In this document: positions 11,676 through 25,300 of the stretch, in pieces
Numbering within the stretch: the first letter of the stretch is position 1
How the letters are laid out: every line of letters starts with the position of its first letter
Assembly: GCF_000276665.1 (NCBI RefSeq)
Contig: NW_004955465.1
Coordinates: forward strand, 3,202,629-3,266,628
Direction: 5' to 3'
DNA from: Chinchilla lanigera
Taxonomy: Eukaryota > Chordata > Mammalia > Rodentia > Chinchillidae
Length of the DNA stretch: 64,000 nt
Program-made: the position numbers and the translations under genes
Notes under the pieces: generated by a model
The model's database searches: none
The model's input: only the letters and a program-made list of their open reading frames with translations
What the model was told of the DNA's origin: nothing

Positions 11676-12054
11676 TATCTGACAACCTTAACCACTTGCC
11701 TTTAACATTTGATTGGGGAAAGCACGATAGCAATGATAATCCACAAAAAACCTGAATATTTGTACATGATGATTGATGTATGTGTAATTCTTCCTCGGTA
11801 TTTATTCATTGCTCCATGCTGTCATAATATCACTGCCTGGAGCATTATTGTCTTAAAGGGCGGGGGATGGATTGATTGAGTTCTTTTTATAGAATCTTTG
11901 AAACAATGCACGCACTTGAACCACACATATGTTGCTGCAAACCATGTCCAGGAAGGAGGAATAGGCTTTGGTAATGGTTTTTATAATGTGCCCACAGCAG
12001 ACTTAAATTCCTAAATAATACCAGAGCCTCCTACACTCAACATTTCACATTTAA

Positions 12055-12242
12055 ATCAAGTATGATGGTGCAGACTAGTACTCCCTGTTATTGAGTAGGC
12101 TGAGGCAGGAGCATTGTAAGTTTGAGGGTAACCTGGGCACTTAATAAAGCCTTGTCTCAGAACTTTAAAGGGCTGTGGCTATAGCCCATTCACCTAGTTT
12201 GTATAAGGTCCTGGGCTTGATCCTTAGCAGCAAGGAAAAAAA
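12055..12242 (+). mobile_element. B1-ID dimeric SINE
   Basis: AGGCTGAGGCAGGAGCATTG and GCCTTGTCTCAGAAC, then the ID half (GGGCTGTGGCTATAGCCCAT, AAGGTCCTGGGCTTGATCC) with a short A tail. Confidence 0.8.
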
Positions 12243-15200
12243 TTAGGTGCAAACAATGAGTAATAAAATAGAAAAGTGAAAAACAATTTGGATCATTTTA
12301 AATCTTTTCATGTGAAAGTTCAAGTTTGAATTCACATCAAATGTGACTTTGACCCAGAGCATGGGGTTGTACAGAGAAAGAAGAGCTGCATACTCTCCAG
12401 CAGTTTTCCTGGAGCCACAGGAGTTTTCAAGTAGGAAGAAAGAAGTGAAGAACAAGACAACCAGCACCTTGAGGAGGTTTGACCTTCAGAATGACCACCT
12501 GCTCCAGCATACTCACGTCTGCAACCCTGGGAGGAGAACCAGGTTCCTACAAGTAGGGAGACCTTGTTTGATTTCATTATATCTTTCCCTCCCCTACAAT
12601 CCTGCAAGGTGGTACTTTTCTATTTTCTTTTTCTTTTTTCTATTAACAAGGATGCAAACTGTTTGATTTGACAAGTTTCTGTAGGTAAAGTGGCTCAACA
12701 TGCTCATGAAGGTGACAACAAGAGGAGAACTTGTTAAAACTGAAAACCATGGTGATTTGTTATTTGTTTGTTTGTTTGTTGATCTTTGTCAAGAAGTTCT
12801 GGAAAGAACAGGATCTGCTTCCTAGTGACTCAGCTATCAGCAAGACTCTAAGATCACTGAGACAAGTGCAAACACTCTCTCATCTCTACTGCTTCCTTAG
12901 AAGATAATATTTTGTTCCTAGGCAACCATCAGTAAACCATTAGAAACATCTGGCACAAGCTCAATTTTTCCAAAGGAAAGATTTCTTGATGAAAATTTAG
13001 GAGAAAAAAATATATATATTCCTATCATTTCTATTTCTCTTTGTCTAATTTTAATTTTTAGATGATATACAGTATATATTCTTTGTTAAAATAGGCCCTG
13101 GAGTACAAAACTAGTCTACTCACACAAGGAATCTTATGTTTAAAAGACAGAGTTTGTTTGTTTATTTGTTTGAGAAAATGGAACCAGAGATTTCTTCTAG
13201 TTGTCACTTCCAAACTTACATTTGAAGATAACAATGCTTCACTTGTGCAGAAGGCTCAAGTAAAAAATAGTGCGACATGGAACTGGCATGTCTGTTTCCT
13301 CCCAGGTCCCTTCTGATCTCTATTGTGTTTCTTTGACCATGGAAGGGTACTTCCAGGAGGCCTGGGAAAAGGTCAACCATAATTTCCAGGGTCTTTGACA
13401 CTGATTTGCAGTGAACCGTGTTTTACTATGCATCTGTGAGTGTGGGTGCAGGGGCACAAAGACGCCTGTGTACACTGTCATTTATTTTCCTCTCTTTAAA
13501 GGAAGGGATGAGCCTCCTTAGACCCACCAAGAAGAATGAGATGGATACAGACTTCACAGAGACATTCAAAATAAGCAGAGATAATGAATGACTTGCCGTG
13601 AAGGAGGGAGGGCACGCTGGTGAGGAGATTCCTGTAGGCATCTTCTCCTCCTTTGCTTGACTGGACTCCTCTTAGAACCCTGGAAGCTTTTCCTGACTTT
13701 GCATTCATCTATAGTCTCAGCTGCCAATGGGCTGGAAAGCTCAGGACATGTTCAGGCTGAGAGAAAATGAGAAGGCAGTACGAGCCGCCTCTGGAAAGGC
13801 CACCATAGGCACTCTGAGAGGCTTGGGACAATCTGGGAGGAAGAGGCAACAGGGTGAGGACTGCAGTGCCAGCTAGAAGACGTAAGATCAAGGTCTCCCC
13901 AGGGAGAGCAAAATACAACCTGACTTTGACAGGAGTTGAGTAACATAGCTTCCACTCCTGGGCTGGGGCAGGAGCACCCACAACTGCTTCAGCACTGATG
14001 TGCCCCTCACTCACCTCCACCCGCAGACTCTTGCTGAAGCCAAACAGCACAAAGTCCTATGCTGGGCTACTGCAGGCAACTACAACACACCGGGTTGTTT
14101 CTTTTTAGAAATATGGACCGTGTCCTCCTGGTAATCCTTGCCTCGTCTTTGTTTTGCATTTTTCCCCCATCAGCCCTGTTCCTAAGACCCTGAGATAGTC
14201 AGACAGCCGTCCTTGAGGCTCAGAGCTTCTATGAGTCCCTCGGAAAAAGTGCAGTGAGTGGAAGAGAACTGGATTCCAAGGGGGACCCCTCGCGCGAGTC
14301 TGGACTCACTGTGCTGCATGGCAGATCACTCCTAGAGCAAATGAATAGAACTCAGTTTTTTCAAATCCAAACTAGAGTCCTATTCTTGGCTTTGCCCACC
14401 TTAGAGAATGTGGAAAAGAATGATGGACATAACGTCTACAAGAGGAAGGTGATTTCCCTCTGCATTATGGATTTGAACTCTTCATTTCATGACCCTGGAC
14501 TGCAGCCTCCTTGTCTGCTCAAAGCTAAAATCTTCTGTAATGTCCCCATCATAGATATCCCAGAGACAAATGAAAGAGATTTAAACAGAGTGCCAATCAC
14601 TGCCATGCAAAAACACTTCATAGTTCCCTAAAACCATTATCTTTCCTGACACATTACCATGAGGCTGACTCTATGACTTAGATTTAAATAAACTTTTCCA
14701 TTGATGGGACAGGATCAAGAGAATGCAATAATAGCCAATCAATCTTCATACAACTTTACTTTTGTGGAATTGGGTTTATTCTTTGCGTTGTAGGTTATAT
14801 TTCTTTAATATCCAAATTAAACAGCCACTTATCCCACACCTCACTGTCTTCTCAAGTCTCCTGACAGCAGCAAACCTCAGAAGGTATTTTCACATGTGGA
14901 AAATTCATGCATAGCACATCAAGGAATTTAATTATGGCATACTGATTCCAAGTTCATGATCTGAGTTAAAGGTAGTGAGGAATTTGCAGGTGTGTGGTTT
15001 TATTTTCCACTCTAATAAGAAAAGGGCCATTTTAAGGTTGTTAACCAGGGATTTCAACCTGAGGCCTTGTTAAATGGATTGGCAAATGAGTTTGAAACAT
15101 CCTGGGATAGTAAAGCTAAAGGGAAGGAAAATTGGGGTGCAGACAGCTGCACCCACTTCCAGAATCTCCAAGTGAAAGTCGTGATGAATTCCCAACATCT

Positions 15201-16730
15201 TTATTCCAAGGGGACGGTCACTGTCGAGCTCAAAATGGCGGCCGGACTCAGCTAACGCGTCTTACTCAGGACAGATTAGCCCCCAACTGGGTAGATAGCA
15301 GCAGAGAATGGCATGCAAGGACAGGGACACTAGAGAGTTCCAGTCGACATGCTGGCAGCAAATGCCCTGTTGGGTAGATTCAGAGTGGGATTCTAGGTAG
15401 TTGGAAGCTTCTCTCTTCCCACTGTGTATTAAGGACACTTGGGATGTTTGCCCTTAGCATTTATGATGCTGAGGAAAAGAAGAAATGTTGAAGCCACCCT
15501 GAGAAAGAAACCAATACACAGTAGGGACTCCAGCAAAGCCAGCATACAGGACTCTCATTTTCATGATGTTTCAACTTAGATTTGGGCTTTGGCTGCTGTG
15601 TTTGTTACAAGGCCCTAACTCTCATCCAGGGTCAGCATCTCACAAAATCTTACAATTTCAGGCTGAGGGTGACTTCCCAGGACCAGGGCCAGTTGGGAGA
15701 GAAACCCAACCAAGGGCTTGTTCCTTTCCTAGTTCAACCTTTCCCTCCTTTTATAACTTCTGCTTCTAGGGTGGATATGTGACTCTGCCTTTGGCCACAC
15801 CCATCCACTAACACAGTGGTTCTTCTGGAGTGTTAAAAAATAAAAACTTCAATTTGACAAAGTTTACTTGATTCTAGACCAAGGCAGCTCTCCAGACTGA
15901 AGATGGTTCATAATCTCCCTTCTTACAATGCTGAGAACCAGAGAGACAGGAAATGACGTACACACTGATCGGTGCAGCCTAGCGTTTGGCATCTTACGTG
16001 GGCATATTTTGGCAGTGTTTGACTTCCAATGAATGAGAAGGAAATGAAGTTCTGTCTTGTTTCTTGCATAAGCCCATTTGTCTAGAAACTTTCTGTCCCT
16101 CAAGGTCAAATCTCACCCTACTGGATTCAATGAATATTTGTTTTATTCAAATCTTCAACTGTTTGGATAAGGCCCACCCTGCTATGGAAAACAATGTTTT
16201 ACTGAAAGTCCGCAAACCTAAATGTAAACCTCATCCACAAACACTCTCACAGGAACATCCAGAATACATTTCACCAGGTATCAGGACATCACAGCCCACC
16301 CACATGGACACATAAAGTAGCCACTGAGGAAAAGTGGGGAGTCAGTGGTATGTGGATAGGAAGCTATGGAAGCATCCCACCTAGGGGCCTGGCCTGGAGA
16401 GCGTACCTGTTGAATGATCAGGGCAGGAGAGACAGGTAACGCAAAGGGCCTGAAGAGACATTTTTTTCCAAGTACTCAAAGGCCAGTACAATAAGGAAAG
16501 CTGGGGGCAGAGAGCAGAGCTACCCCAGGTCTGAGGTGGTGCCCATTTCCCATGTAACTAGCCATGAGAATTAGGGGAGATCAGAGTCATGCTGGCATTC
16601 AGAGAGGCTTTGTGCCACTCAGAGCCAGCCATTCTCCTGCCTCTGGACGGCACTGAACTTGGGGACAGGGTAGGCCACAGGGGCACAGAGGCAGTAACAG
16701 CCACGTCCCTGTGCTGTCCTGGACTATGGA
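12243..16730. other. Non-coding stretch
   Basis: No gene or clear repeat apart from short GTTT runs near 12765 and 13155 and a T-rich/AT patch near 13010-13080. A YY1-like site sits at 15231-15242. Confidence 0.55.
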
Positions 16731-16734
16731 ACTT

Positions 16735-16915
16735 AAAGCCAGATGAGCCTTGTTAAATCCTGCTGTGTAATTCCAGGCCAGGCAGTCATCTCTCTGAGAA
16801 TCAGGTTCCTCGTCACGTCTGTGTCTGTGACGTAGGAGAACAAGCCCTACCCGATTAGTTGTTATGGAGATCAGATAATGCACTTAGCTGTATTTGACAC
16901 ATGACCTTTCCACGG
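16735..16915 (-). mobile_element. MIR SINE relic, minus strand
   Basis: CTCTCTGAGAATCAGGTTCC, TTATGGAGATCAGATAATGC and ACTTAGCTG follow the reverse MIR order. Strongly diverged. Confidence 0.5.
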
Positions 16916-17224
16916 TAAATACAAAAACATTATCTCCCTGTCTCTACTGTACCCTGCTTGTCCTGTCTTTCTAAAAGCTTTCTATAACACTGCCAGTGTT
17001 TCCCCAAATTTTGCTGTTCTTCTCTATACTTTATTACCATGTTTTTTGGCTGTGACTTTTTCACATTCTTTCACAAATATTAAATGTATACATGTTTCCC
17101 TGCAATGGAAGTAATACTCTTAAATATAAAGAAAAATTCTAATAGCCAATCTCATGTTTGTGTTAGACTTTGAAACTAAGCTGAAAATTAAAATGTTCTA
17201 AGTTGCTACTGTTAGATATTAGGC

Positions 17225-17440
17225 AACTTCCCAGGAGTTCAGTGGGCAAGATGGGGAAGGGACCTTAAGGGACATGGAGTACCTTCCTGGAGTGAGGGAT
17301 GTGTTCTGGAATTAGATAGTGATGATGTTGGTACAACTCTGCAAATATACTAACAATTACTGAAACACTTCGCTTTAAAATGGGGAAATTTATGATGTGG
17401 ATCATATCTCAGTAAGATCAAATTATTATTGCCTGAATCA
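17225..17440 (+). mobile_element. L1 (L1MB/L1ME-type) 3' UTR end, + strand
   Basis: TGTTCTGGAATTAGATAGTG, GGTACAACTCTGCAAATATAC, ACACTTCGCTTTAAAATGGG and ATCATATCTCAGTAAGATC follow the well-known 3' end of older L1 elements. No ORF2 remains. Confidence 0.7.
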
Positions 17441-17816
17441 AACAGGGAATTGCTTACTTCTAAGGTTAACTGTTACATAATGATGAGGCACACCCTACCA
17501 AACAAGACATTGTAGGGGTTCACAACAGCATGCAGGAGCTGTATACCCAGTTGTGCACTAGGTAGAACTGACTATGAGCATTTAGCACCCATTCAGGAAA
17601 AGGTTCCATCAGCAGAGGCTAGAATAGATTTCAAGGAGATGAAACTTGGGTTAAGAATTCAGGGAAGAACAGATAGAGTTGAAAAAGTAAAGGAGAAAAC
17701 ATTCCAAAGAAGAATCCAGGAGGAAGCAGAGATCTGGATATTCTCTTCAATTTCTTGTCATTCTTTTACATTTTCATTTCTTATTCATGTTTCCAAGGGG
17801 CAAGAGGAAGACTGGC

Positions 17817-18185
17817 TGTCTTTGTTTGTTTTCTGCTGCTGTAACAGAATACATGAGTTGAGGTGATTTATAAAGAAAAGAGGTTTATTTGGCTCATGGT
17901 TCTAGGAGGAAAAAGTCAGGCACCTGTACCTGCTTGGCTTCTGGTGAAAGCCTTGTACTTGGTCCTCACATGGTTTTTAAAAAAAAGAAAAACAAGCAGA
18001 AAGGCCCATGCAGAAGAGAGAAAGGAGGGGGCAAACTCTTGCTACACTTAACCCACTCCCTCGAGAACACCGATGCATTGATAAGAGTGGATCCCTCATG
18101 GTCCAAGCTCTCCTTCAAGGCTCCACCACCCTCAACACTGTTACGTGGGAGACTGAGCTGCAACACGAGCTCAGACCATATTCAC
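17817..18185 (-). mobile_element. MaLR-type LTR (MST/MLT-like), minus strand
   Basis: The + strand begins with the reverse of a MaLR LTR end (TTTATAAAGAAAAGAGGTTTATTTGG, broken here as TTTATAAAGAAAAG and GGTTTATTTGG). It continues through the GGATCCCTCATG and CTCCACC.CTCAACACTG blocks that mark the other end of MST/MLT LTRs. An AATAAA signal falls in the expected place on the minus strand. No internal sequence was seen. Confidence 0.7.
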
Positions 18186-21100
18186 GCCACAGCACCGGTC
18201 TCCAAGGCAGAGCAGTTAGGAGAACAAACGCTGGCTGGGCAGGAAAGAGCCTCAGTCGGCAGCATCTGAGGATCTTCAGTCAAGCTGGCCACCACACATC
18301 ACTCCTCCTGATGTGTTTGAACACCTGCCTCCTAAGTCACACCCCCAAGGCAAACAGAGTCTGTTGAAAAGAAAGCATTTTGATAGGCCTGGCCTTTGCA
18401 CCGTTTTGTTTGTGAGAGTTGTCTAAATTTTGTTTGAGAGAAAGAAGATTTCTTTGCTTTAAAGAAATAGAAGGCCAGGAGGTGGAGGGGAAGTTGTTCA
18501 GCAGCCATCTTGTTTCATGTGGGTGTGAAGTGAAAAACCTCATTTCTCACAAGCCCGGCAGAGCTCAGTGAAACAGGAACAAAATGAGCACACACTTGAG
18601 CTTGAAATGCCACTTTGAAAATTTAAGGCAGGCTTCACAGGCTAAACCACAGCATGTTCAGGAGACTTCAGTTGAGGATGTTGGCAGAAGCTCTTGATTT
18701 TTCTGGAAAATATCATGGAGGAGTAGATAAATTGCTATGCTGGGTCATGAGGGAAGGCCAAAAAAAGATGGTTCATTCCTGGGTCTTGGAAGGATCTGCC
18801 TTTGCCTCTTAGTGGAGCCAGCAATTCCAGGGGGTAGCATGTCAGAGAGGACAGGGACCATGGAAGAATGTCATGACAGCCCCCTCAGCCTGAGGCAGGA
18901 TGTGCCACTGACTGCCCCCCAGCCTAGACCCAGCCCTAAGCCACTGACACCAGAGGTCCAAAAGTTAATGTTCCTCTGTTCATTCCATTCTACTGGAATA
19001 TTCTGCAATCTCCCTCTATCATGAGATGGAAGGCTGGGTCCATGCCATTCTTTAATCCTTTGGTATTAACATTATTATTTGCTTAGCAGCATAGCATAGT
19101 ACAACTCCTCATTAAATATCCATCCCTGGCCCCCCTTCCAAAAATAATACCATCTGCCTTAAAATGAAGTGGTTTAGGGTAGTGAAAGTTTTTAAACATT
19201 CATTTTCCAGATGGATCTCTTTGTTAAATTAAAATTTTAAAAACCAGCTAAACCATGTGGAATGCTCCTAAGTGAATATTACTGTTTACTAGCCTTCTTA
19301 TTCCATCTTATGGCATTTTATAATAAAATATCAGCAAGCTCATAAAGAAGGCTTTTTTAAGGCCCATAATCTTGCTAACCATAACAAAAAGGCGGTAAAT
19401 ATATTGTACAAGAGCCCGATGGAAAAATGTGCTAAAGTATTTCCATAAATCAAATGTAGCACTTTGGCATTGGCTCTAAAGCCTTAAATTTAGTAAATTA
19501 GAACCAGATGATTTTAAAATAGAAACTTACATAACTTGATGGTGTTCCCCCCAACACAAGTTTATCTTCATGAAGTTGCTTTGGCTGCTACTGTAATAGG
19601 TATTTAAGAGGTAAGGGCAGTGTCTGGGCATCATTTATATTTGTAGCTCTCATGGTGCCTAGTGTTTTGCTGAGCAATTAGTAAGTACTGGTGGAGCGGG
19701 TGATGACATCTCAACAGTGATTAACAGTTATGAATTAATTGGCAAGGAAATGTAATACAGACATCTATATGGACTATACTGCTGCCCCTCGCATAATAGA
19801 AATAATAGGTCTCACTTTTCCTTTCATTGTCAAAGCCTTGTATCTAAATCAGTGGATTTGAAATAAAAGGCTAGATCTGTTTCTCATGTGGGTCAGCATG
19901 GTCTGGACCATCACTCTGGACTTTTCCTTATTTAATACATAGGTCTCCATTCTGTTTCTGCCACCTCAGTGGGCACAGAAAATTACTACACAGAAACTTA
20001 CTTTCTGTTATTTCATCCTTTCCTGTCACACACACTTTCACAAGGTACCATGTATCTTAAGGCCAAGCTGAGAGTTCCAAGCAACACACTGATTGAGTGC
20101 CTATTATCTCTAAGATCTCATATGACAGGCCACAGGAAGTACAAATGAAAAAGGGGCAGTCTTTGCCCTCTAGGGAAATACTTTCTGGTACATAGTTAGC
20201 CTTGGTTCCGGGTGAAAGAAATCTAGCTCAAACTAGGTTAGAAAGAAAACTATGTTTATCACCTTATGAATTTGTTTGTCTCACAGTAGACCTCAGGCAT
20301 AGCTGGATCCAGAAGCACAAACAACAGGATCAGAATTCTCTCTGTCCCTCCCCTCTAAATGTCCCTGCCCCTTTTTGCATGAAAATTTGTTCTCTCTTGC
20401 TACAGATAGAGTCTACAGAAAGGAAAAGATGTTCACTGCTGAGCATTCATTTACAGTCTATGATCCAAAGATGGAGAGATCTTCTCTCTCTCTCAGAGTT
20501 CATATACAAAAATCTCAGGGAAGAGCTGAAGTAGCAACTTAAATCTGAATTCAATCTGGGACAGGAATGCCTGCTTCCTGCTTCAAGGGACCTCTGTCTA
20601 AAGCCTTTGACTGATATGATAAGACCCACCTGCATGACAGAAGATCTACTGACACAAATGTTCATCCCATCCATAAAATACCTTCAACATCAAAGTCTAG
20701 ACTAGTGTTTGGCCAAATAGCTGAGTGCCCCAGTTCAGCCCCACTGACATGTAAAACTCTCTATCCATCATGACCTGTGAATCTGAGGTTTTTAGGAGAT
20801 GCTTCTGGAGTAGCAGTGAGGTATAGAGGGAAATGAGAGTTGAGGACTCAGACCTCAAGTCCTGAGATGTGCTTTCTATCCAAGTAGGAGCAAGAGCAGA
20901 CCCCCACTGGGGAGGACATGATAGAGGAGACAGTGCAGAAAGGGAAGGAATCCTGCCTGAAAAGATGACTGGAAAATACTAGGAAGAGAAGCAAGGGAAA
21001 TACGTACCCACTGCTATGGTAACCCAAGCATTTTGAGACAGAGGGTGTTGAGGAAACAGCAGGAGCTGAGGGTGGACAGGAAGTCAGCAGATGGAGTAGA

Positions 21101-22282
21101 GATAGGGGGTCTCCCCAGAGCAGGGCTCCCCAAAACACGAGGTGCAGACCCACACTGGGCCACCACATACTAGCCAGGCACACAGTGAGTCCATTGAGTG
21201 AGCAATTAGACAAGGGCCTTTCACATCAGGTGAATTCACTCAGCATCACTGTCCTGGCTTGCATGGTGTGAGTCCTCCTGTCCATTTTCCAGTAAAGCAA
21301 ACACTAGCTAGCTGCACTGGGTGTTGCTATCTAGGTGGTCATCAACGGAGAAGGGGCAGAGGTTGATGGAGAGGGCGGCCAGGCCTGGGGACCACTCACT
21401 CTGTGACTGCAGTCAGTGAGGCAGAGCTTGCTCAGTGCTGGGGGAAGAGCAGTGGCAGAGCGGAGACCCCCCAAAGGGAATGCATTCACTCATCCGCAGT
21501 TAGAAAAGGTAAAAATCCGGAGTGTTTACCTAACTCACTGGGTAGCAAATCCTGTCCCAAACTGCCTCGAGGGGCAATGTCTCCCTCCATTGTCCTGCTT
21601 GGTGTGAGCCTCCTCTGTACCTTGACAGCTGAGCTGTGAGCGGATCTGCGTAGGGTTTGCCGCCCAGGTCCCACGGGGAGCCTTTTTGAATATGTGGTCT
21701 ATCCTGCAAATCTCTTCTAAAATCCAAAATATTCTGAATTCCTCACTCTTGTCTGGTTTCCAGGGCTTTGAACAAGGAGCTCAGAATGTGTATTTCGGGT
21801 GAAGAAGACCTCAACTTACTTGCTTAGGGAATTGAGAGGCAGAAGAGAGAGGTGGCCCTCAGGAAACCAAGTCCCACTGTGGGCTTGCGGGGGAGGAATG
21901 AAAAGTGGATGAGGGGTAAGGAGAAGGGACTTGCTTTTCTATCGACCAGAACTGTCCAGGGGATAGTGGGATAGCGTTTGAAAATATAGTTAGCTCTTTA
22001 TCCAGGAGTTCTTCCTCAGTTAAATCAACTGTGGATTGAAAATATCGAGGCAAAAAAAAAACTGCATCTGTGTTAGACATGTATAAACTTTTTCCTTGTC
22101 ATTGTCCCCTAAGTAATGCAGCATAATTACGCTTTGCACAGCAGTTACATTGTAGTATAAGAAATCCAGAGATGATTTAAAGGGGTGGCGGTGAACCTTT
22201 TAGAGCTGTCCGTGAGAAACAGCCCATTGCAGCCATGTGCCCTAGGTTCAGCGCCACTGTTAAAGAGTACAGGAGGAAGTGA
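18186..22282. other. Non-coding stretch
   Basis: Mostly single-copy by eye. 19200-19560 is AT-rich with intact-looking homeodomain-type words and no repeat features, so it could be a conserved element. 20200-20690 has the look of an old interspersed repeat that I cannot name. Confidence 0.5.
19590..19700 (+). mobile_element. L2 LINE 3' end relic
   Basis: GGGCAGTGTCTGGGCATC, TTTGTAGCTCTCATGGTGCC and TAGTGTTTTGCTGAGCAATT resemble the L2 tail. Confidence 0.5.
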
Positions 22283-22394
22283 GTGGGTTCTTTTTTTTTT
22301 TTTTTTTTGTACAGGGACTCGAACTTGGGACCTTGTGCTTGCCAGGCAGGTGCTTGTGCCGCTGAGCTATATCCCCAGCCCAAGGGTGGGTTCT
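22283..22394 (-). mobile_element. ID SINE, minus strand, with target-site duplication
   Basis: The ID body (22309-22383 on the + strand, ending GAGCTATATCCCCAGCCC) is preceded by a T18 tract, the A tail in reverse. Exact 9-base repeats GTGGGTTCT flank it at 22283-22291 and 22386-22394. This is a clean retroposition signature and suggests a recent insertion. Confidence 0.92.
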
Positions 22395-25300
22395 ATGCAA
22401 ACATTACACCATTTTACATGAGGAGGAAGCACTCATGGATTCCTAGGGATGACTATGTAGAGTGGCTTGCGGATGTCGAAGCCAAAAGCTGCGGCCCTTG
22501 TCTTCCAGGGTCAGGAGGCCCTGGCCTTCTTCTTGTCACTACTCTCATCCCTTCCTAAGACCAGCAGCCCAAGCTCAGAGCATGAGTCACAAGAACCTCA
22601 GGCACTGAAGTTCAAGAAAACCCTTGCAACACACCCTTGTCTACATCTTCAAGTCTGAAATCACAGGATGCCAAGACTTTAGCAAATTACAGAAACTTAT
22701 ACTTAACATCTGTGAATCTCAGCATGCGTGCAAGAGAGCAAGACTGAGTGCTCCGTGCATGCTCCTTAGCAGGCGCCCCTGGCTTTTTGCATAGAGAACC
22801 CCCTTTATTCCTCAGCTTTAATAGGCAGGAAAGAATGTGCGGTCCACACTCCACTCAGGGAGTCAAGGGTGGACACTGGGGCCTCCACACCACCCAGTCT
22901 CGGGCCCACGCTGGAAAGGCATTCTCCTAGCAGACAAAATAAAAGATTGCTGATGGCTGGAGCTCATTGTTTGCTTTCTAAAATGAATCAAACTCTTCAA
23001 AAGCTTGGCTAAAGCAGTGCAGAGTGTGCTGTGTCCCCACGCCACATTCCTCTCCTCCTGCCCCCTCCGCCAGCCTCCACATTGCTTGGATTCCTTCTTC
23101 TCTCTCTTCAGCGCCAGCTGGCGGTAGCCAGGGCTGGCCAGACACCCTGAGGCTCCAGTCAGGCCTGCAGGATGTTTGCCGCTCTGCTAGGGAGGGGACA
23201 GGAGGCTGGCTTTCTCCAAGGAGAAGTCGATCAGCCTGGCTGTCTTAGGGCATCAAGGCAGAAAAGTGTATCTCCAACCTCTGCAGAGATGGTTGGGCCT
23301 GGCCTCCAGGAAACTGATCATTTGGTATTTAAAACACCCGACTCTCCCTGCCCTGCCCATTGCACCCTCAGCTCTGCCCTGGGGTTCTGTTGGAGGCTGC
23401 ATGTGGAAGATGACTCTTTGTGTCAGTATGCCCTGGAGGATGGCAAAGCTCAGGAGCAGATTGGAAATAGGACATCCTGCCCTGTCCAGAAATGAGGGCC
23501 CACAGTCTGAGAACCTGTTCTGCCCAGTCCAACCAGACAGGAACAGCAAGGAGAGGGAAGGAGGGCAGGGAACTGCAAAGGTCCTTCAGGCCCTATTATG
23601 TCTAGAAAGTGGGAATCCTCATGCAAAGAGAAGTCAAGAAGACTCTTCAGACATACAAATGTATAAATAAAGCACTTTGCTCATATACATACATACAAAG
23701 GGAAAGCCTGAAGTAGACATGGATACCTTTTTCCCTTCTCATCCACAAAAGCATTACATGCCACTGTTTTTGTATTAAGCAGAGCCTCCGTTCAGTCATG
23801 GAATTCCGATTGTTGGGGTCTTGGCAGTTCACCTTGACCTTTATAAAAACAAGAAAATCCACAGACTAAAGTTTCTGCAGAGATTTCCATGACAGTTTCA
23901 TATAACAAGTTGTTTATTTGGATAAACTAAAGCATGCAATAACAGAACACCTCACAGCAGGAAAAACAGGAGATAGCCTTTGCTGGGCAATCTGCGCAAT
24001 TTTACTATTAAATAACCCGTTTTGTTCAGCTGAACTTCATGCCTTTGGCTGGCTGCATACATGCATGTAGTACAAATGCAAATCTTTGTGCATTTATGGA
24101 GATCAATAAGCCTGAATCTTTATTATGTGTTTCTAATTTTTCTTATAACTTGATGCCTACGTTCAGCCCACCAAACCTTTCAAAGAAAGCTTTAGCATTT
24201 AGAGAAAATACTAAATGCTAAATGGAGTCTCACAATTGCTTGTCATATCTTACTAGGGTTGAGTGAATTTACTTAACATGTAATTTAATCTGTCAATGTT
24301 GTGTAGTTCTTTGGGGGTGGGGAGAAGGTAGTAATTAAGTATTCCTGACTTACAATAACACTAACCATCAAAACTTCACAGTTGCACAGTTTTTCAAAAG
24401 TCACGTCAAGGCATTGCCCGTAATTACTCCATTTACAGTGGTCTACGTTGGTTTATAGGCACATGGTGGCGACACAATGCTATGTGCACTCTTTCATGTT
24501 TACCAAGGACTGAGAGCGGCCAATGACACTCGATTTTAGCACTTCACCCTGAGAGAATTAAAAGCCAGTGAAGGGTATTCTATGGGAGACAGATAGCAGC
24601 CCAAATTAGGACAGACATTGAGAGTGGAGGTTTTCAGGCGCTGTAGGTTACCTTGCTTAAGATTAGCCAAGTCTTAAAGGGCAGCAAGACTTCATAAAAT
24701 CCTCCGAGAGTGGGACCCACCATGTACACAGGAATCTAGAGGACCAACCATTTCAAATCTCTGTGGTTTAAAGCTCTAACCATGCTGCACAGGGCTTGCC
24801 GTTGAATGAGAAAAAAAGAACTAAGTTAAGTAGAAAACAAATTAAACTAATTTGGGGACCAGGAGACAAGTCTTTTTAGTAATGCCACCCTCCACCTGCT
24901 GGAGCAATTTTTTTTTTTTTTTTTTTGTAATATTGTCAGCCCAACACTTTCAATTTATTCCTAGGACTGCTATTAACAGGGGTTGTGGGGGATGAAGTTG
25001 GGTAGCCTTTGTGAAGTCTCTCGTACCAAAATATTCATCGAGGAAAAGTGGATGAAAGCCCAAGTATCTAAAAACAAAGCATGGGAGACTGTGTGGAGTT
25101 TTCCTCTAATCATGAACTTTCATTCATTCTAAGAGCCTGGCCAGTTCAACACATCAAAGAGAGTTGTTGCCCTGAAATGAAAGGACCTGTCTCCCTTCCC
25201 TGCTGGGAAGTGGTTTATCTATTCTTTTCTGCCTATGGACTTCAGTGAAAACTATGTATGTGAGCAAGACTTAAGGCTTTGAGAGGACATAGGATAAGAT

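Noticed and set aside
14254..14631. 125-codon open frame on the + strand
   Set aside because: Composition is not protein-like and it has no recognisable domain or splice sites.
21150..21640. Possible local duplication (GGTGTGAG..CCTCCT words near 21265 and 21600)
   Set aside because: The similarity is short and gapped and does not extend, so chance is likely.
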